Below the pieces are notes generated by a model, which ran no database searches, was not told where the DNA came from, and saw only the letters and a program-made list of their open reading frames with translations. The translations under genes were made by a program, and so were the position numbers. Of a DNA stretch of 64,000 bases, positions 1 through 12,700 are shown piece by piece (position 1 is the first letter of the stretch; each line of letters begins with the position of its first letter). The DNA is from Apis mellifera (lineage: Eukaryota; Arthropoda; Insecta; Hymenoptera; Apidae), in the NCBI RefSeq assembly GCF_003254395.2, contig NC_037651.1, positions 2,790,001-2,854,000 of the forward strand, in the 5' to 3' direction.

Positions 1-1737
1 GGATCCCGATTCGATCATCGCCGTTCATGTTGCGGGGCTTAATCGTTGATTATTAGGTCGACTCTTGCTTCGTAATTTTATGCGGTATTTCATTTATCCA
101 TTTCGTATTTCTTTTTTTCTTTTTTTTTATTTGTTTTTCATTCGTTTGAATATTTAACATGGAAATAGTGAAAAGTTTAAGACGATAATTACAGGATTTT
201 TATTGATAGTACGAAGGTAGTTTTTATTAAATTATTTTTATTAACTGATATAATTATCAAATATTCTTTAAGATTTAAGGTTCTTCTTGGTGTCCCTGTT
301 TTTATATAGGGATTTTAATGTTAATCTTTGTTTCTCCATCGTTCGAATATTTAATGATGGTAAATGATGAAATAATAATTGTAGAATTTTAAAATTTTTC
401 ATCCCCTTTATGCTTGATATTGAATATAGGCATAAATTGAATATAGGCATAAATTATCTTTTTTTTTTTTTAGCTTTTTTTAATCCTAAGAGATTTGATC
501 TTGAAGAAATGATGAATAAATACAGAATATAAATATCTTTTTAACAAAAAAAATATTTCTTTGTATGATAAGAATATTAAATTAGTCAAATTAAGGAAGA
601 TATATTTATCGATATATTAAACAAGAAATAAATTATACAAGCATAATTCGATAATTTCTTGCACATAATAATTATATTCGTACCTATATATTTTTATTTT
701 CATGAGAGATTCATTAAGAGGAATTTGGTTAATTAAAGTATAAATTGGAAACGTGAATAAACAGATAACAATAATATGAAATGAATAAAAAAGAGGATAG
801 GTTGAAAAATTCTTTCATTTTAAGAATTTTCCCATTGGGGAGTGTATATAATATTTTAGAAATCTCGTTATAATAATATAGTGAAATTACATCTGGAGAA
901 AGATAATCAGTGTAAATAAGCACGTATATAATTCTGAAATCTTTTTTACCCAATCTTTTGCATTATGCATGCGAGCGAGTATATATATATATCCAGTAAT
1001 AAGAAAGGTTTCATATCAACAAAAGTAATTTAAAAGTGAATGGGATCCGTGTTATGGGGATGAAAGCATTGCAATTAGCATTTGAAAAAATTTTCAGAAT
1101 TTAATGAGAGGAAGGAAGAAAAAATTTTGTACGATCAAACATATAAAATTAAAAAAGTTAAAAACAAGAACTCATTACAGGAAAGAGAGCTTGATTTTTT
1201 TTTTTTTTAAATTTACATGCATATATTCATTTTGTACATAAACAAATATACAATTACTAAATTTCTTTTCTAAATTTTCAAAAAGTCTAATAGAATTGGA
1301 AATTTTTCTATCAAACAAAATATAACAAAACGAAAGCGTTAATTTTTTATCTTCTTTCCAATTTCTCCTGTAAAAGATTATTCCCTCTTAAACAAATTCG
1401 ACAATTGCAATGAATAATTTCGAAAAGAAAATGATAAATTTAAGCCAATTTATAACAATTTATAATTTTTATTTTCAAATAATATATACTCTCAATTTAA
1501 AAAAAAACTTAAATTCTTATAAAAACTATCCCAAATAAATCTTCTAAAATTTAGAAAGTTGAAAGCCAAAAGAAACAATCACAATTTTTTTCCATCCCAT
1601 CGTGCAACTCTATTCAACGAGATTAACATAAATAATTAATCAATCGAATGGGTAAACAATTGGCAAAAAAAAAAAGAAAGAAAAAAGAAAAACAAAATAA
1701 AAAAAAAAGGAAAACACAATAGAAGGGTTAAATTCAC
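1..1737. other. AT-rich intergenic DNA
   Basis: No gene seen. Homopolymer runs (for example near 460-472 and 1194-1208) and short AT repeats only. Confidence 0.6.
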
Positions 1738-1741
1738 TTAC

Positions 1742-2050
1742 GTAAGCCAAATCGAAATTGTAAGCCAAGCTCTCTTTTGTATACGCTGTTTAATCGGCGA
1801 ACGTGCGCTTATCAATAGAATACGAACGCGTAACGTCCATTTATGAGTGTGACTGACATGATCACGTTCTCTCACTACCGCGGCCTCCATTGACGGCATC
1901 GTGGCCATCAAAGATCGGACACGGGTCGCAAACATTCGCACGCTTCGAACGCTTTGATAACGGTCTGCGTGGTGGCACGAACGATAAACGGCCGCGATAA
2001 CTGCGCCCACGATACAGCACGGGGCTTTTGACGACCGGTGACATCATTAA
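1742..2050 (-). other. CpG-rich island with a strong minus-strand splice donor (possible noncoding first exon)
   Basis: The island ends on its downstream side (minus strand) with TTAC|GTAAGTGAA, an excellent donor with exon end at 1742. No convincing protein is encoded. A first exon of a transcript running leftward out of the window is possible. Confidence 0.35.
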
Positions 2051-4229
2051 TTATTGTTTTCCTTCCTGGTATTCGGTTGTGTACCGCGAAAAGTCACGCG
2101 AGAACTGTGAGACCGGACGGAAGATCGAGGCTGTTTTGTTTCGATCGATACAGAAGAAAATCTGGTTGAAATACCTGGAAATATTTATGCTACGTATATT
2201 TTTCCTATTCCTTCCGTTCCTTGGAATATTTCTTCTTCGTGGTACGAAGAAATTCTAGAACGTTGTTCATCGTTTGGATACGTTCGTCAGACATTTTTGG
2301 AAAATAAGTACAAAGGTTGTACGCGCAAGTTTAAAGCTGGAAGAAGAATTTTTTTTATTAAATCGAATTAAATTCTTAAAAATTATTATACGATAAATCG
2401 ATCTGAAACCTTATCCGTCTGTTTGATAAGAGATAGAGTTTCACTTTGAGAGATGAAATACCCGGAATTTCAAATCGTAACAATAATCAAATATATCTAT
2501 TCGAATCTAGAGTTTATAAGTTCGCTTAAGCAGCAATATATTTCTGATCTATTTTCGTTGTTTCCATTCATTAAGATTTTCGTTTCGATTGAAAAGTTAT
2601 CCGCTTGGATCATTTGAATATCGAGATCGAGTTGAAGAACAGTTTAATAACTTACAAAATTGCGTGCATGTCCTGGGAAAAGAATTTTAATTCCAATGGA
2701 AATTACACAGTCAATTTTGTTCCCCGCTGTGACAGGAGTTATGTGCAAACCTTTGCGTTTCGTAATCGCTCAGAAGGCGTCAACGTCATTGCTGAAGCAC
2801 GGTTGGAGAGGCACGTGTGCAAATAAATGTTGCCGGTATCGCATTAATTCAATTAACTCGATGCTTTCCAATTACATTCTTGTAGAAATATAAATCTGAA
2901 GAATCGGTAATAAATTTGTATTTAACGTTGTTATACGCACGAAACGTTTAATTTATTACTTTGTTCTCTAGTCGAGCGGTAGGTATGTATACTTTCGATG
3001 GTTAATTTCCATGTAGAAAATTATGAATGAAACGACACGCGTGTAAAAGTAATATTACTATTGTAGTAAGCAATATTTGCTAATTTTTTATTTATCTCTC
3101 CTTTCGATTCCCTTAATTTTTCAACTTCTTGTTGTTTCTAGTAACTTCAAGGTTACTTCAAGATTATAAATATCTCTTCTCAAACGATTAAAGTGCAATT
3201 CGATAAATTACGATTGTTTATGATCTTAAAATGTTAATATTGAGAGATCAAAGGATCACATTCTTCATCGAGTATGAAGTTACTTTTTTTAAGAGGACAA
3301 AAATATCGGTGAAACTTTAGAACTCTGATTTCTCTACAACTAGTCATTTCAATGATGTACAGATTTCGCTTATAAGGATGAAGAAATTCATATTCTTTCC
3401 ATTGAAAAAAAAAAAAAAGAAAGTGGGAAAAAATAAAATTTTCTATACGAGAAAACGAGCAACATTTCTCACATTGCAACGAATGTTATTCGAGTTGGTT
3501 CTTTCGGAATCTTTCGAAAGTTCACTCTCTGGGTACGGATGGGTGCAAAGCAAAAATCGGTGCTCGTTTTCTTTCTCCCTGAACTCTGGAACGATTTTAC
3601 GAGCCAAGTCTTGCGTGCACGTAAAAAGAGGTAGCCAGGTTTCCTTTACCTTTCCTTTCCTTTTTTTTTTTTTAATGTTTTATTGCAGCTGATTGCGGGG
3701 CCAAGACCTCGGTGCAAGACATTATAATACGCGAATCCGGATGCCCTTTTCTACCTTGTACGAGAGATACGTACGCAAATCCTCTTGGAGCACGAATAAA
3801 CGTTCATCTTAAATTGCAAAATGGGTTACTATTGTTCGACAAACGAAATTCATCGCGCGAATAAAGAAGAATAAATCTGATTCTACTTTAGTTTTGAACA
3901 AAAATGAAAATATATATTTCTTTCTCATCTTGTTTTTCACCTAATCCAAGTATTCTTAATCTCCTTTCCTCTTCTCGATTCCAAAAAACAAGTTCATTTT
4001 CCAAGACTTTTTCTCAAAGATCTCGCGATATAACTTTCGAATCAAGTAAAAATTAAACTTCGGATAAATAAGATTTCGTTACTGCTATTTCGATATTTCT
4101 CTTTTCTCTTCCATTCACTTCGTATTACATTCCGCGTTAAACGTATCTCACTCTTTATCCAAACTCTTTTAAACTCAAAAAAAAAAAAAAAAACCAAAAG
4201 AAAGCAATATTAAAACCCGCGAAAAGAAT
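2051..4229. other. Intergenic DNA with one higher-GC patch
   Basis: No gene supported. The patch at 2690-2830 is unusually GC-rich for its surroundings and could be a conserved noncoding element; its 73-77 residue frames have no family resemblance. Confidence 0.5.
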
Positions 4230-5080
4230 TCGAAGGCCCCTCAGAGAGCAGTCTCGCGGTAGCAATTAATCCCCGGCCTCAGCCGCGGCGTTCCACAAGA
4301 AGTGGCATCAATCATTCCACCAGAAGACCGAAGAAGAAGAAGAAGAAGAAGAAGAGAAGCGGAAAGGGAGATGCGAGAGGGAGAGCAGGCGCGGCGAGGT
4401 CGCGTGTGCCCGAGAAAAAGAGGCCAGGCTAGTCTCGTAAAAAAGAGGAAAACAAAAAAGCAAGGGAGAGAAAGAGAGAGAGAGAGAGAGAACAAAAGAA
4501 AAAAAAAGAAAAAAGAAACAAACAAAAAAAAAGATGGAAGGAAAAAAGCGCGGTTTGCGCTCGCGGCTCGGGCCCTGGACGTGTGCGAGTCGCGTGTGAG
4601 GCTCGCGCCTGTCGTTGTCTCTGTCGTGAGCACGGGCCCCGAACGGGTGCCCTGTGGCCGAGGCCCGACCTGTCGTTGTCTCTCCGCCTCCCTCTGTCTC
4701 GCTCCTGCCCTCGCGCGCGCGCATGCCTCCCTCTCTGTCCGACCCCGTGCCGGTCGATGGGTCCGTCTGGGACATGAGGCCTTGCCTCGTTCTCACGGTA
4801 GCCTCCGACAGGGGCCCTCCTCTCCCCTCCATCTCGTTCTATGTCCACGATCATGCCTCCTTCTAGAGCGAGCGAACCAATTCCTCTCCCTCCTTCTCTC
4901 CTCCTTCGATCGCTCGCGTGTGAGGAAGCGCGTGCTTACCACGGTAAGCACGCGTCCTCCTCTTCTCCTAGGCGGCGGCGGCGGCGGCGATTTAGCGCTC
5001 CGCATTCGTTGCTTTTCCATCCCGGCCCGCATTTTTGGGACACTTGGGAGATTGATGGGTTTATCGAGAGTATGAATAAT
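4230..5080. other. Large CpG-rich island, no supported gene
   Basis: A GC-rich block with a GA/AG purine tract (4320-4550), CGCG runs, a (GGC)n tract (4973-4988) and the perfect palindrome at 4929-4954. Frames up to 257 residues occur on both strands, but they overlap one another and are low-complexity Arg/Ser/Leu. Promoter-like composition is the best description. Confidence 0.45.
4929..4954. repeat. Perfect 12-bp inverted repeat with 2-bp centre
   Basis: CGCGTGCTTACC and GGTAAGCACGCG flank AC inside the 4.2-5.1 kb island. Each arm presents GGTAAGC, a good splice-donor-like string, on its own strand. Confidence 0.9.
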
Positions 5081-8000
5081 AAGTTGATTTTATTCTATTT
5101 CTTCAGAGTTTTGAGGAATGGTTTGCCTTTTTTTTTTTTTTTTGGAGATTAGGGAAAGTTTGGAGGATGGGGATGGTTTGGAAGGAGTTCGGATGGAAGT
5201 ATGAATATATTTGTTTTCTCTCTTTTTTTTTTTTTTTTGTAAGCAAGTCTTACAGTTTTCGAATAAAGTGAAATTTTTTAACAAGTAGTACGTTTACTTG
5301 ACCCGTATTACTAAACTATTTCCATAATTTCTTGTGTGTACGTATAATTTTTATATTGTAAATTTCTTTCAAGTTTACTTTTTTCTTGATACTTTATCGA
5401 TGAAAATTCTATAGCTATTACCCTCTGGGGGTAATCGATGTTTACCAGATTAATAAAAATATAATGATACATTTCTGATATTCTAATTTCATAAGAGGAA
5501 GATATATATAATGTTGCCTTGAAATGAAAAGCGATCATTTTGTTATTTATCGTTGAAAAAAAATAATCAGATAACGCAAAACACAAAATTCATTATATCT
5601 CATAAATCATCGAACAAGGACAAGTAGAACGTAAGTATACACGTATCAATTATTCCATTTTTTTCTTGTTTTTTTTTCTTTTTCAGGATTACAATTCTAG
5701 AGACCTCACATACGGTAACTTTCTTATACGGAATTAAAATAAACCATGTACCATAATTTATACTTTTACCCGGAATATAAAGATTCTTATTATCTTTTGT
5801 GCAAGTCAAAAATTTCAGGTATTTTTCTCATTCTCAATTTCTTTCTGACGTGTTACTTTCTTATGTGTATTCGTAATAAAATTTGTGAAATATCGAAAAG
5901 TTCACAGATAGCAAATATCTTAATGTTTTTATGCAACAGTGTATACAACGCTCAGAGAAGTTTTCAAATGCATATGCAAATCGTTGAAGTTTTCAGATCA
6001 TATCTTATTTATAGGTATATAAAATTGCATGCAATAAATATTTATATAAACCCTCTGGTATAAACGTGTATAAAATAAAATAAAGATACGGCGATAACAT
6101 ATTTTAAGAAAGTTCAATTCAATGTAGAGATTCGTATGAACAATTTATATTCAGCTGGCATTTCATAACTTAATTATGGATTCGATCGTGGATAAGTGAC
6201 TCGAGATTGGCACAGATATTTTTTCGCTTTTTCAGGTGAAATGCAGTTCGTGCTACATTGTATAAAATGTTTTTACAAATGTGTTATCTGGACAATTGGA
6301 TTTTCTTTTTATTGGATATAAAAAAAGAATTCTTTTTCCCCCCAAAATATTGGAGAATAAAAATAAAATATGAAGAAGTTCGTTTCATTGAATTTTTATT
6401 TTGTTCATTGTATAATTAAATTGTGCGATTTAATAATTTGATATTTTTATTTTTCCAGAATATTTTTCCAAAATTTTCGACGACGCGACATTCATCATAC
6501 TTAATGCGTCCAAAGAAGAAATATGAGTCATGGTCTCCTTACTTTTGCTTAGTTTGTAATTATTTTTTTCGTCTTTTAAATTATGTACTTATACCTATCA
6601 TTATTATGTTCTACCTGTTTTTTTACATTTTATTTCATTCTTCCGGCCTTTATTTTGTCCTCGTTTTCAAAATGGCGAAGGAAGTCATTAGAGGATGGAA
6701 CGAAATTGTTCACGATATAATGACTCTGTTTGACCAAGATCTCTCCAGCAAATGAGACACGAAAATCTCAAAAACAGGAGAATTTTACAAAGTTACAATT
6801 GGCTGTATAGAAAGTACAAAAGTTTGTTTAAATTTTATTAAAAAATTTTCTCATTTTCTATAATAAACTCTAACAAATACAACATCATAAAAACCTATAT
6901 TAACTATAAAATGTTATTTATATATTAATTATGTATGTATGAAATTTGTATTATTAAAAAATTTAGAGTTAAAAAAACATTAAATTGATACAAATTACAT
7001 TGAAGAAAGAAAAATTGCTAAGAGATACGAATTGAATATTAAAAAATTTATAATAAAATTATTAGAATAATTAGTAGATTTTCTTCAATAAATTTAAACT
7101 TGGAAAAATACAGGAAAAAATATTAGAAAATCAATTCTTCTGAAAAAAAAAAATTATATTTGAAAATTATTTTTTAAAATATATTTTGATAATTCTTATA
7201 AATTCAGAATAATAATTAAAAAATAAATGAATAACTAAATAAAAATTGATTATCGTTTTTTGCCACGTACCTTTCATTTTACATGCACATACAAACGTAC
7301 CACACACACGCACACGCACACACATCTTCGTGATTCATCTTCGCTTCAAGATTCCATCCTGCACATTGTTATTGCGTTGGTTAACCACGCATTATCAAGT
7401 AAACGGTACCAACTCTTTGAAGATTTAAGCGATCATGAATTCGAAACACTTCCTTGAACGACCATCCCGAATTGCGAGAGAGACAGGAGAGGAGCGCATA
7501 TTCTCACGCGAAATTTCAATTTCCGGTCCGGCAAGTCGCGAAAAAGACGACCTGGTCACGGACCGAGGCGTGCAATTGAATGTCCTTTTCAGCTTCGATG
7601 AATGAAGGAATTTTCGCTCGTCGTGCTCTTGTTCGACGTTTGTCATTCATTCGACCGGGGCTGAACCAGAAGGTGCACTTGGAAAGGACGTTCGATGTGT
7701 GTCATTGTTGTAAAAACGTAATTACGCGCATCTGTCGAAAAAGGAATACTTTGATACGTATGTATAGGGTGTTTTAAAAATCGGATCTCACTTTTTTTTT
7801 TTATTTGATCAATTTTTAAAAGTGAGAAATAAAAAATTTAAATCGCAAGTTGTAATTGATACTAATACGAGTCTCAATTTAATTATTTTTATCATTGAAA
7901 AAAAATTAGTGATAGTATATAATTTAAACTATTACGATTACATTCATTTCTAAAAATAAAATTACGAAACATCTGTGATATCTAGATTCACAAAACGATT

Positions 8001-11000
8001 CATTTAAATAAATATCAATCTTCCAATCGCAACATAAAAAAAAAATATCATATTAAAATATCATATTAATCGAACAAAATAAATTATAGAAACGTTCAAT
8101 ATTTACCTATAAAAAAATGCTCCTTCCTCCTTAAAATTAACAAAATTCTCTAACCGATAAAAAGATTTATAATCAATCAAAATAATCGTATTCGATTTCA
8201 CCGCACAAACTCGCACATATGTATACATTTATTTCAAAGAGAAAGGAAGAGAAAAAAATTAAGGAAGAAGAAAAAAGAATACACACACACACACATATAC
8301 ATATATACTGTTATTTTCCCCCTCCTAAATAATTACGGTTGTCAGTTACACTCGTCGAATAAAAAAAAAAAAAAAAAAAAAAAGAAAGAAAAAAATCGAA
8401 CCGTTCCAACTAACATCAACGTCGTTATCCGCGAGAGAGAAGGGAAGAGAGACGTTTTAATGTTCCTTCCCTTCCGCGTTTGACTTCTTCCTGGTTAGCC
8501 GACCCCTCGGTTTCATTCACGAGGAATAAAATTATCATGAATCGAGGGATGGTTGCCGATCAATTGACAGGGGGATGCAAGGGGGAGGAGGTCGCTATAC
8601 AAGGGGCGATCCATGAATGAAAAACGTGTACGCACGAGGGAAAGAGAGAGAGAAAGAGAAAAAAGAAAGGATATATAAGCCATGTGCCCCTGGCCAAATC
8701 GAACTTCATTGTTGCGTCATAAATATGCATGAACGTTTATCGTACGAATCGTACTGAATGGGGGCCCACATGTGTTCCCCATTGCCGTGGGAATTCCGTG
8801 GCGGAAAGTCGGTTACAGGTGGCCACTTGTTACACGGTTTTCGAAAAATCACGCCTCCGTGAAATTCTATTGTATTGAAATCGATTAATTTGTCGATCAA
8901 ACGCACCGTTTTCAAATATTGCTTCAAATTAAACCCCCTTCGTGATTATATAAAGTAAAGGAAATTAAAAAGTAATTGGCATTTTCGCTGTTGGCAATAG
9001 TTAATGATTAAACATATTTATTTTCGTTTCTGTACACCGTTCTGTTGAATGAAAATTTTGAATAAGAGTAGATTTTTTTTTTAAGTTTTTAAGTATATAA
9101 ACGTGCAAGAGACACGAAAGATTTCAATGTACCGTGCGATCATGGATCGAAAAAATTGCATTTCCTGTTGCAAAATTGCAAAAATAACACGGCAATGCAA
9201 TTGTATTAAAATCGTAAGTGATTAAATAATAAATAATGATCGATCCATTGATTTATAATAGAAAATAATTTCTCAAAAACAAAATATAATTTGCGAATCT
9301 ATATTTTCATTAAAATCATACAGTATACGAAATATATTTGAAATTTATTTATTAAGTTATAAACAATCTTAACTTAAATTCCATATAACTTAATAATACC
9401 AAGCCTGAACCAACCATTTTCACCATCTTTCTCACAAAAAAAGAGTCTTCACCCCCCAAATGCGTCCTCCAACTACCACTTTTCACTATTCTATCCAAGG
9501 GATTGAACCAGGTGAACGACCAGCGAGCAAGGCGAATTCGAAACCGTTAATTTACATCAAACGGACGATAAAAATCGAACATTGGTAATGGAGGCTGTCA
9601 AAACGGACGAAAGAGATAATAATGATAATAATAATAAAAAAAGGAAAAAAGAAAAAAAAAAACGGAGGGTAATTTCAGTGATTACCGGTCACGGTTAATT
9701 TCGTGACTTTCTCCCGTGATCGTTACGCTTCTTAACAAAGATCTATTGCCCGATGACGACGTCCACTGGTTACAAGCGGCCAAAATAAATTTCTCCCCCC
9801 GCTCCACCGCCTTTCCTTCGTAATGCCCCACCGAATGATGATCCCACCGGCCACTGGTAAGAGGCAACCATGATTTCCGTCAATGTACAGAGAGCACGAA
9901 CGGGCAGGTGCGCGTCGCTAAAGAATCATACATCAACTTCTGGCGATACGCCATGCATCCGGTACACATTCGAGCCTCCATAAGTTGGCTTCGCGCGACT
10001 CGATTCGACTTCTCCTCGTCGCATCTTCCTCTTCTTCCTCCTCTTCTTCTTCTTCTTCTTCTCTTCGTCACGGTGCACACGAGCGCCGTAAATGCGCCGA
10101 TTGAACGATGGCAGGTAATGGCGATTGTTGTTGTCACGATTAACTTTCATGCTGATAGATGGTTAATATTGCGAGCGTGTATAATTGCGAGGTTAAATTG
10201 GATTGAAGAGATATTTTATTTGCTTTTTTTTTTCGTTTAATTTCTGCAATTTGATGATCGATGGAGGGATTTGTGAACGCTAAAGGAAAATAGTAAAAAT
10301 TTTCACTTTTGTGTTAGATATTATCGGATGAATTAAAGATTGAATTACAAAATCTAACTTCTGATTTTATCTATTAGCTATAAGAGATAGCTGAGAAGTC
10401 TGTGTCATCGATTGAAAATAATGAATTTTTTGGATGAGTTAATGTCTGATATACAATTGAAGTTTCTTCTGTTCTGATGTTTGATAGTACGTGAAAGTTT
10501 GGCGAAATGAAGAGTCAACTCTAGTGAAATCAGTTAAAAGGCAATTTTTTAAACGTATATAAAAAGCCCAACTTCTATCTCTATTTCATTCTTTAATGTT
10601 TTTTTTTTACCATTTTTTTTAAGACACTTGAGTGAGAAAAGTAGAACAGTTTCATAGCAGTTATAAAAGTATGTCTACTATCGAAGCAATGTTTCAGGCT
10701 ATTTAGTGATAAAGATCCAAAAGAAAAACTTTCACGACCAGAAGACTTCTTGAAATTCTTTCGGTCCAAGATAAATGATACGATAAAAAATAGGCACTGT
10801 AGCATCTAACTTCTTACTCTCCTGTGTTAATTTTTTAAGCAAAATATAATACAAGTTAGTCATAGATACTTATACACAAAATTGTATTTTTTTTCAATAG
10901 ATATTTAATATAACGAATTAAATATTTTACAGTTTTTTTTTTTATTTCATTTCAATGATATAATAAAGAAAGAAAAGATATAGACGTTCTTTTATTAAAA

Positions 11001-12067
11001 ACTTCCCGATTACAGGATTCGCGTATTTAATTGCAAATTTTTTCGATTCGCCTCGTAACAAGTATACTATCTTGCGGCATGCGATTACCTTTAATTATAC
11101 CATTTTAAACGGTTCATCGGTATTCGCGGTAATTATAACAAGATATTCTCATGTAGTTTTACACACCTTGGATTACATACGATGCTTACACACGCATCGT
11201 TTTCATTGGTTCCTGGATTCTTATATTTTGCATATCCTGCACGTGAAAAATGTGTTATGTGCCGTGTCGATGTAAATCATGCGAATTGTATCGTACGCTG
11301 ATACAATGTAGCAATTTTTCACCAAACTTGACTGTCATTTGCATAAATTACATTGAAATTGATTATTTGAGACATCATCTTGGCATGCGATATTTCAATA
11401 AAAAAAAAGAGAAATAAGGAAAGAATTATCTTGAAATTGTATCTTGATTTAATTGTATTTTAATATATTTGTTTTTTTCAATTTCAAATAAAATTGAGAA
11501 ATTAAAGATTTCTTCCTCTTTCCAAAGATTTTCATGCAAATCACTTGTTCACCAAATGAATTTCTTCATCTTGTGATGTGAAACAATCGAAGAAAGTTTT
11601 CTTATAATAAAATAAAATTGAAGGTTAGAGATTTTTTTATGTAATTATGGTAAAAAAAAAAACTACTGGCGGATTACTTCATCTCTGCAAATGTTTTTCC
11701 TTTCCACGAGCAATGAAGCAAGCGAAATCGAGAAAAAAAGGAAACCCCTCCAATAATAATTCTCAGATACCTTTCTTCCCGGATAACTGATGCGTTCAGG
11801 TCTAGATCCTACGACAGTTAACCGAATATTACTGTATCTCAAATGATTATTTCTTATTTCAATTTCAAGTTATTCAATCCTGTACAGTCTCTTAAAGTTG
11901 TACTATAAATTTCTGCTCCATACTATAAAATATTCAATCCTACGACAATTAACCAGCAACTACTACTATTTTAAATGGTCATTTCTATTTTGATTTCAAA
12001 TAAAATTTTTCTCCCCAACATTGTATTGCTAATTTCTCTTACAAACTATACACACACGCACACACAC

Positions 12068-12119
<52 letters not shown>

Positions 12120-12290
12120 CTCTCTCTCTGACAACTAATTTCTCCTGTACACCATAAAACGTCCAATCCTGTAGTTAACTCGGCATTAACGACATTTCAA
12201 ATACTCATTTCAATCTCAAATAAAATTTGCTCAATCCTCTCAACACTTACCACTAATTCCTCCTACCATAAAATATCTCTCTACTCGATT
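5081..12290. other. Intergenic DNA with several GC-richer patches
   Basis: AT-rich background broken by patches near 7240-7760, 8400-8930, 9480-10170 and 11050-11300. At 8672-8679 there is TATATAAG followed by TTCATTG (8705-8711), a weak core-promoter candidate on the plus strand, and a Su(H)-type CGTGGGAA lies at 8786-8793. No protein gene is supported. Confidence 0.5.
12050..12130. repeat. Compound (CA)n-(AT)n-(TC)n microsatellite
   Basis: CA-type dinucleotides at about 12050-12071, uninterrupted AT at 12072-12114, then CT repeats to about 12130. Confidence 0.9.
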
Positions 12291-12700
12291 CAAACTCGAC
12301 TCGATACAACGCAGTGCAATACGATACGATCGAGCAGAACGTAGCTAATTAACGTGCGTCGTGTACGAAACCGTCCAAGCGCAGTGCCATTAGCAACACG
12401 AGCAAAGGAGGAGGAGGAGGAGGAGGAGGACAGATCCCATTTTCCCCGTGTCGGGCGATCAGGAAGCCGATTGGAGCGTGGGCGTCGTCGAGGCGACTCG
12501 AGCGAGAAGAGGAGCTGTTAAGGACGCCCTGGTGACCGCGGGAGCGGAACACAGAGAGCTTCCTGAAACGCTTCACCGCGGACGGCCGCTTCGTTCCCAC
12601 GAGGGCAACCCCGAGCCTCCGCCGCTTATACATCCACGCGTCGACGCGCGAGGAGATGGATGCTGATACGGTCGCGTGCGGAGGGACCAGCATGATATAG
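12290..12700. other. GC-rich island, no supported gene
   Basis: Contains the (GGA)n tract and a Su(H)-type site (TTCCCACG, 12594-12601). Frames of 72-114 residues overlap on both strands and are not recognisable. Confidence 0.45.
12406..12431. repeat. (GGA)n microsatellite
   Basis: Eight or so GGA units inside the 12.3-12.7 kb GC-rich island. Confidence 0.85.

Noticed and set aside
4302..5075. 257-residue plus-strand frame in the 4.2-5.1 kb island
   Set aside because: Low-complexity Arg/Lys/Ser/Leu sequence over a purine tract and CpG-rich DNA, overlapped by equally long frames on the other strand; no domain.
8672..8711. TATATAAG plus TTCATTG as a core promoter
   Set aside because: Spacing is slightly long, the initiator match is imperfect, and no downstream gene or splice donor was found; mentioned only in the regional entry.
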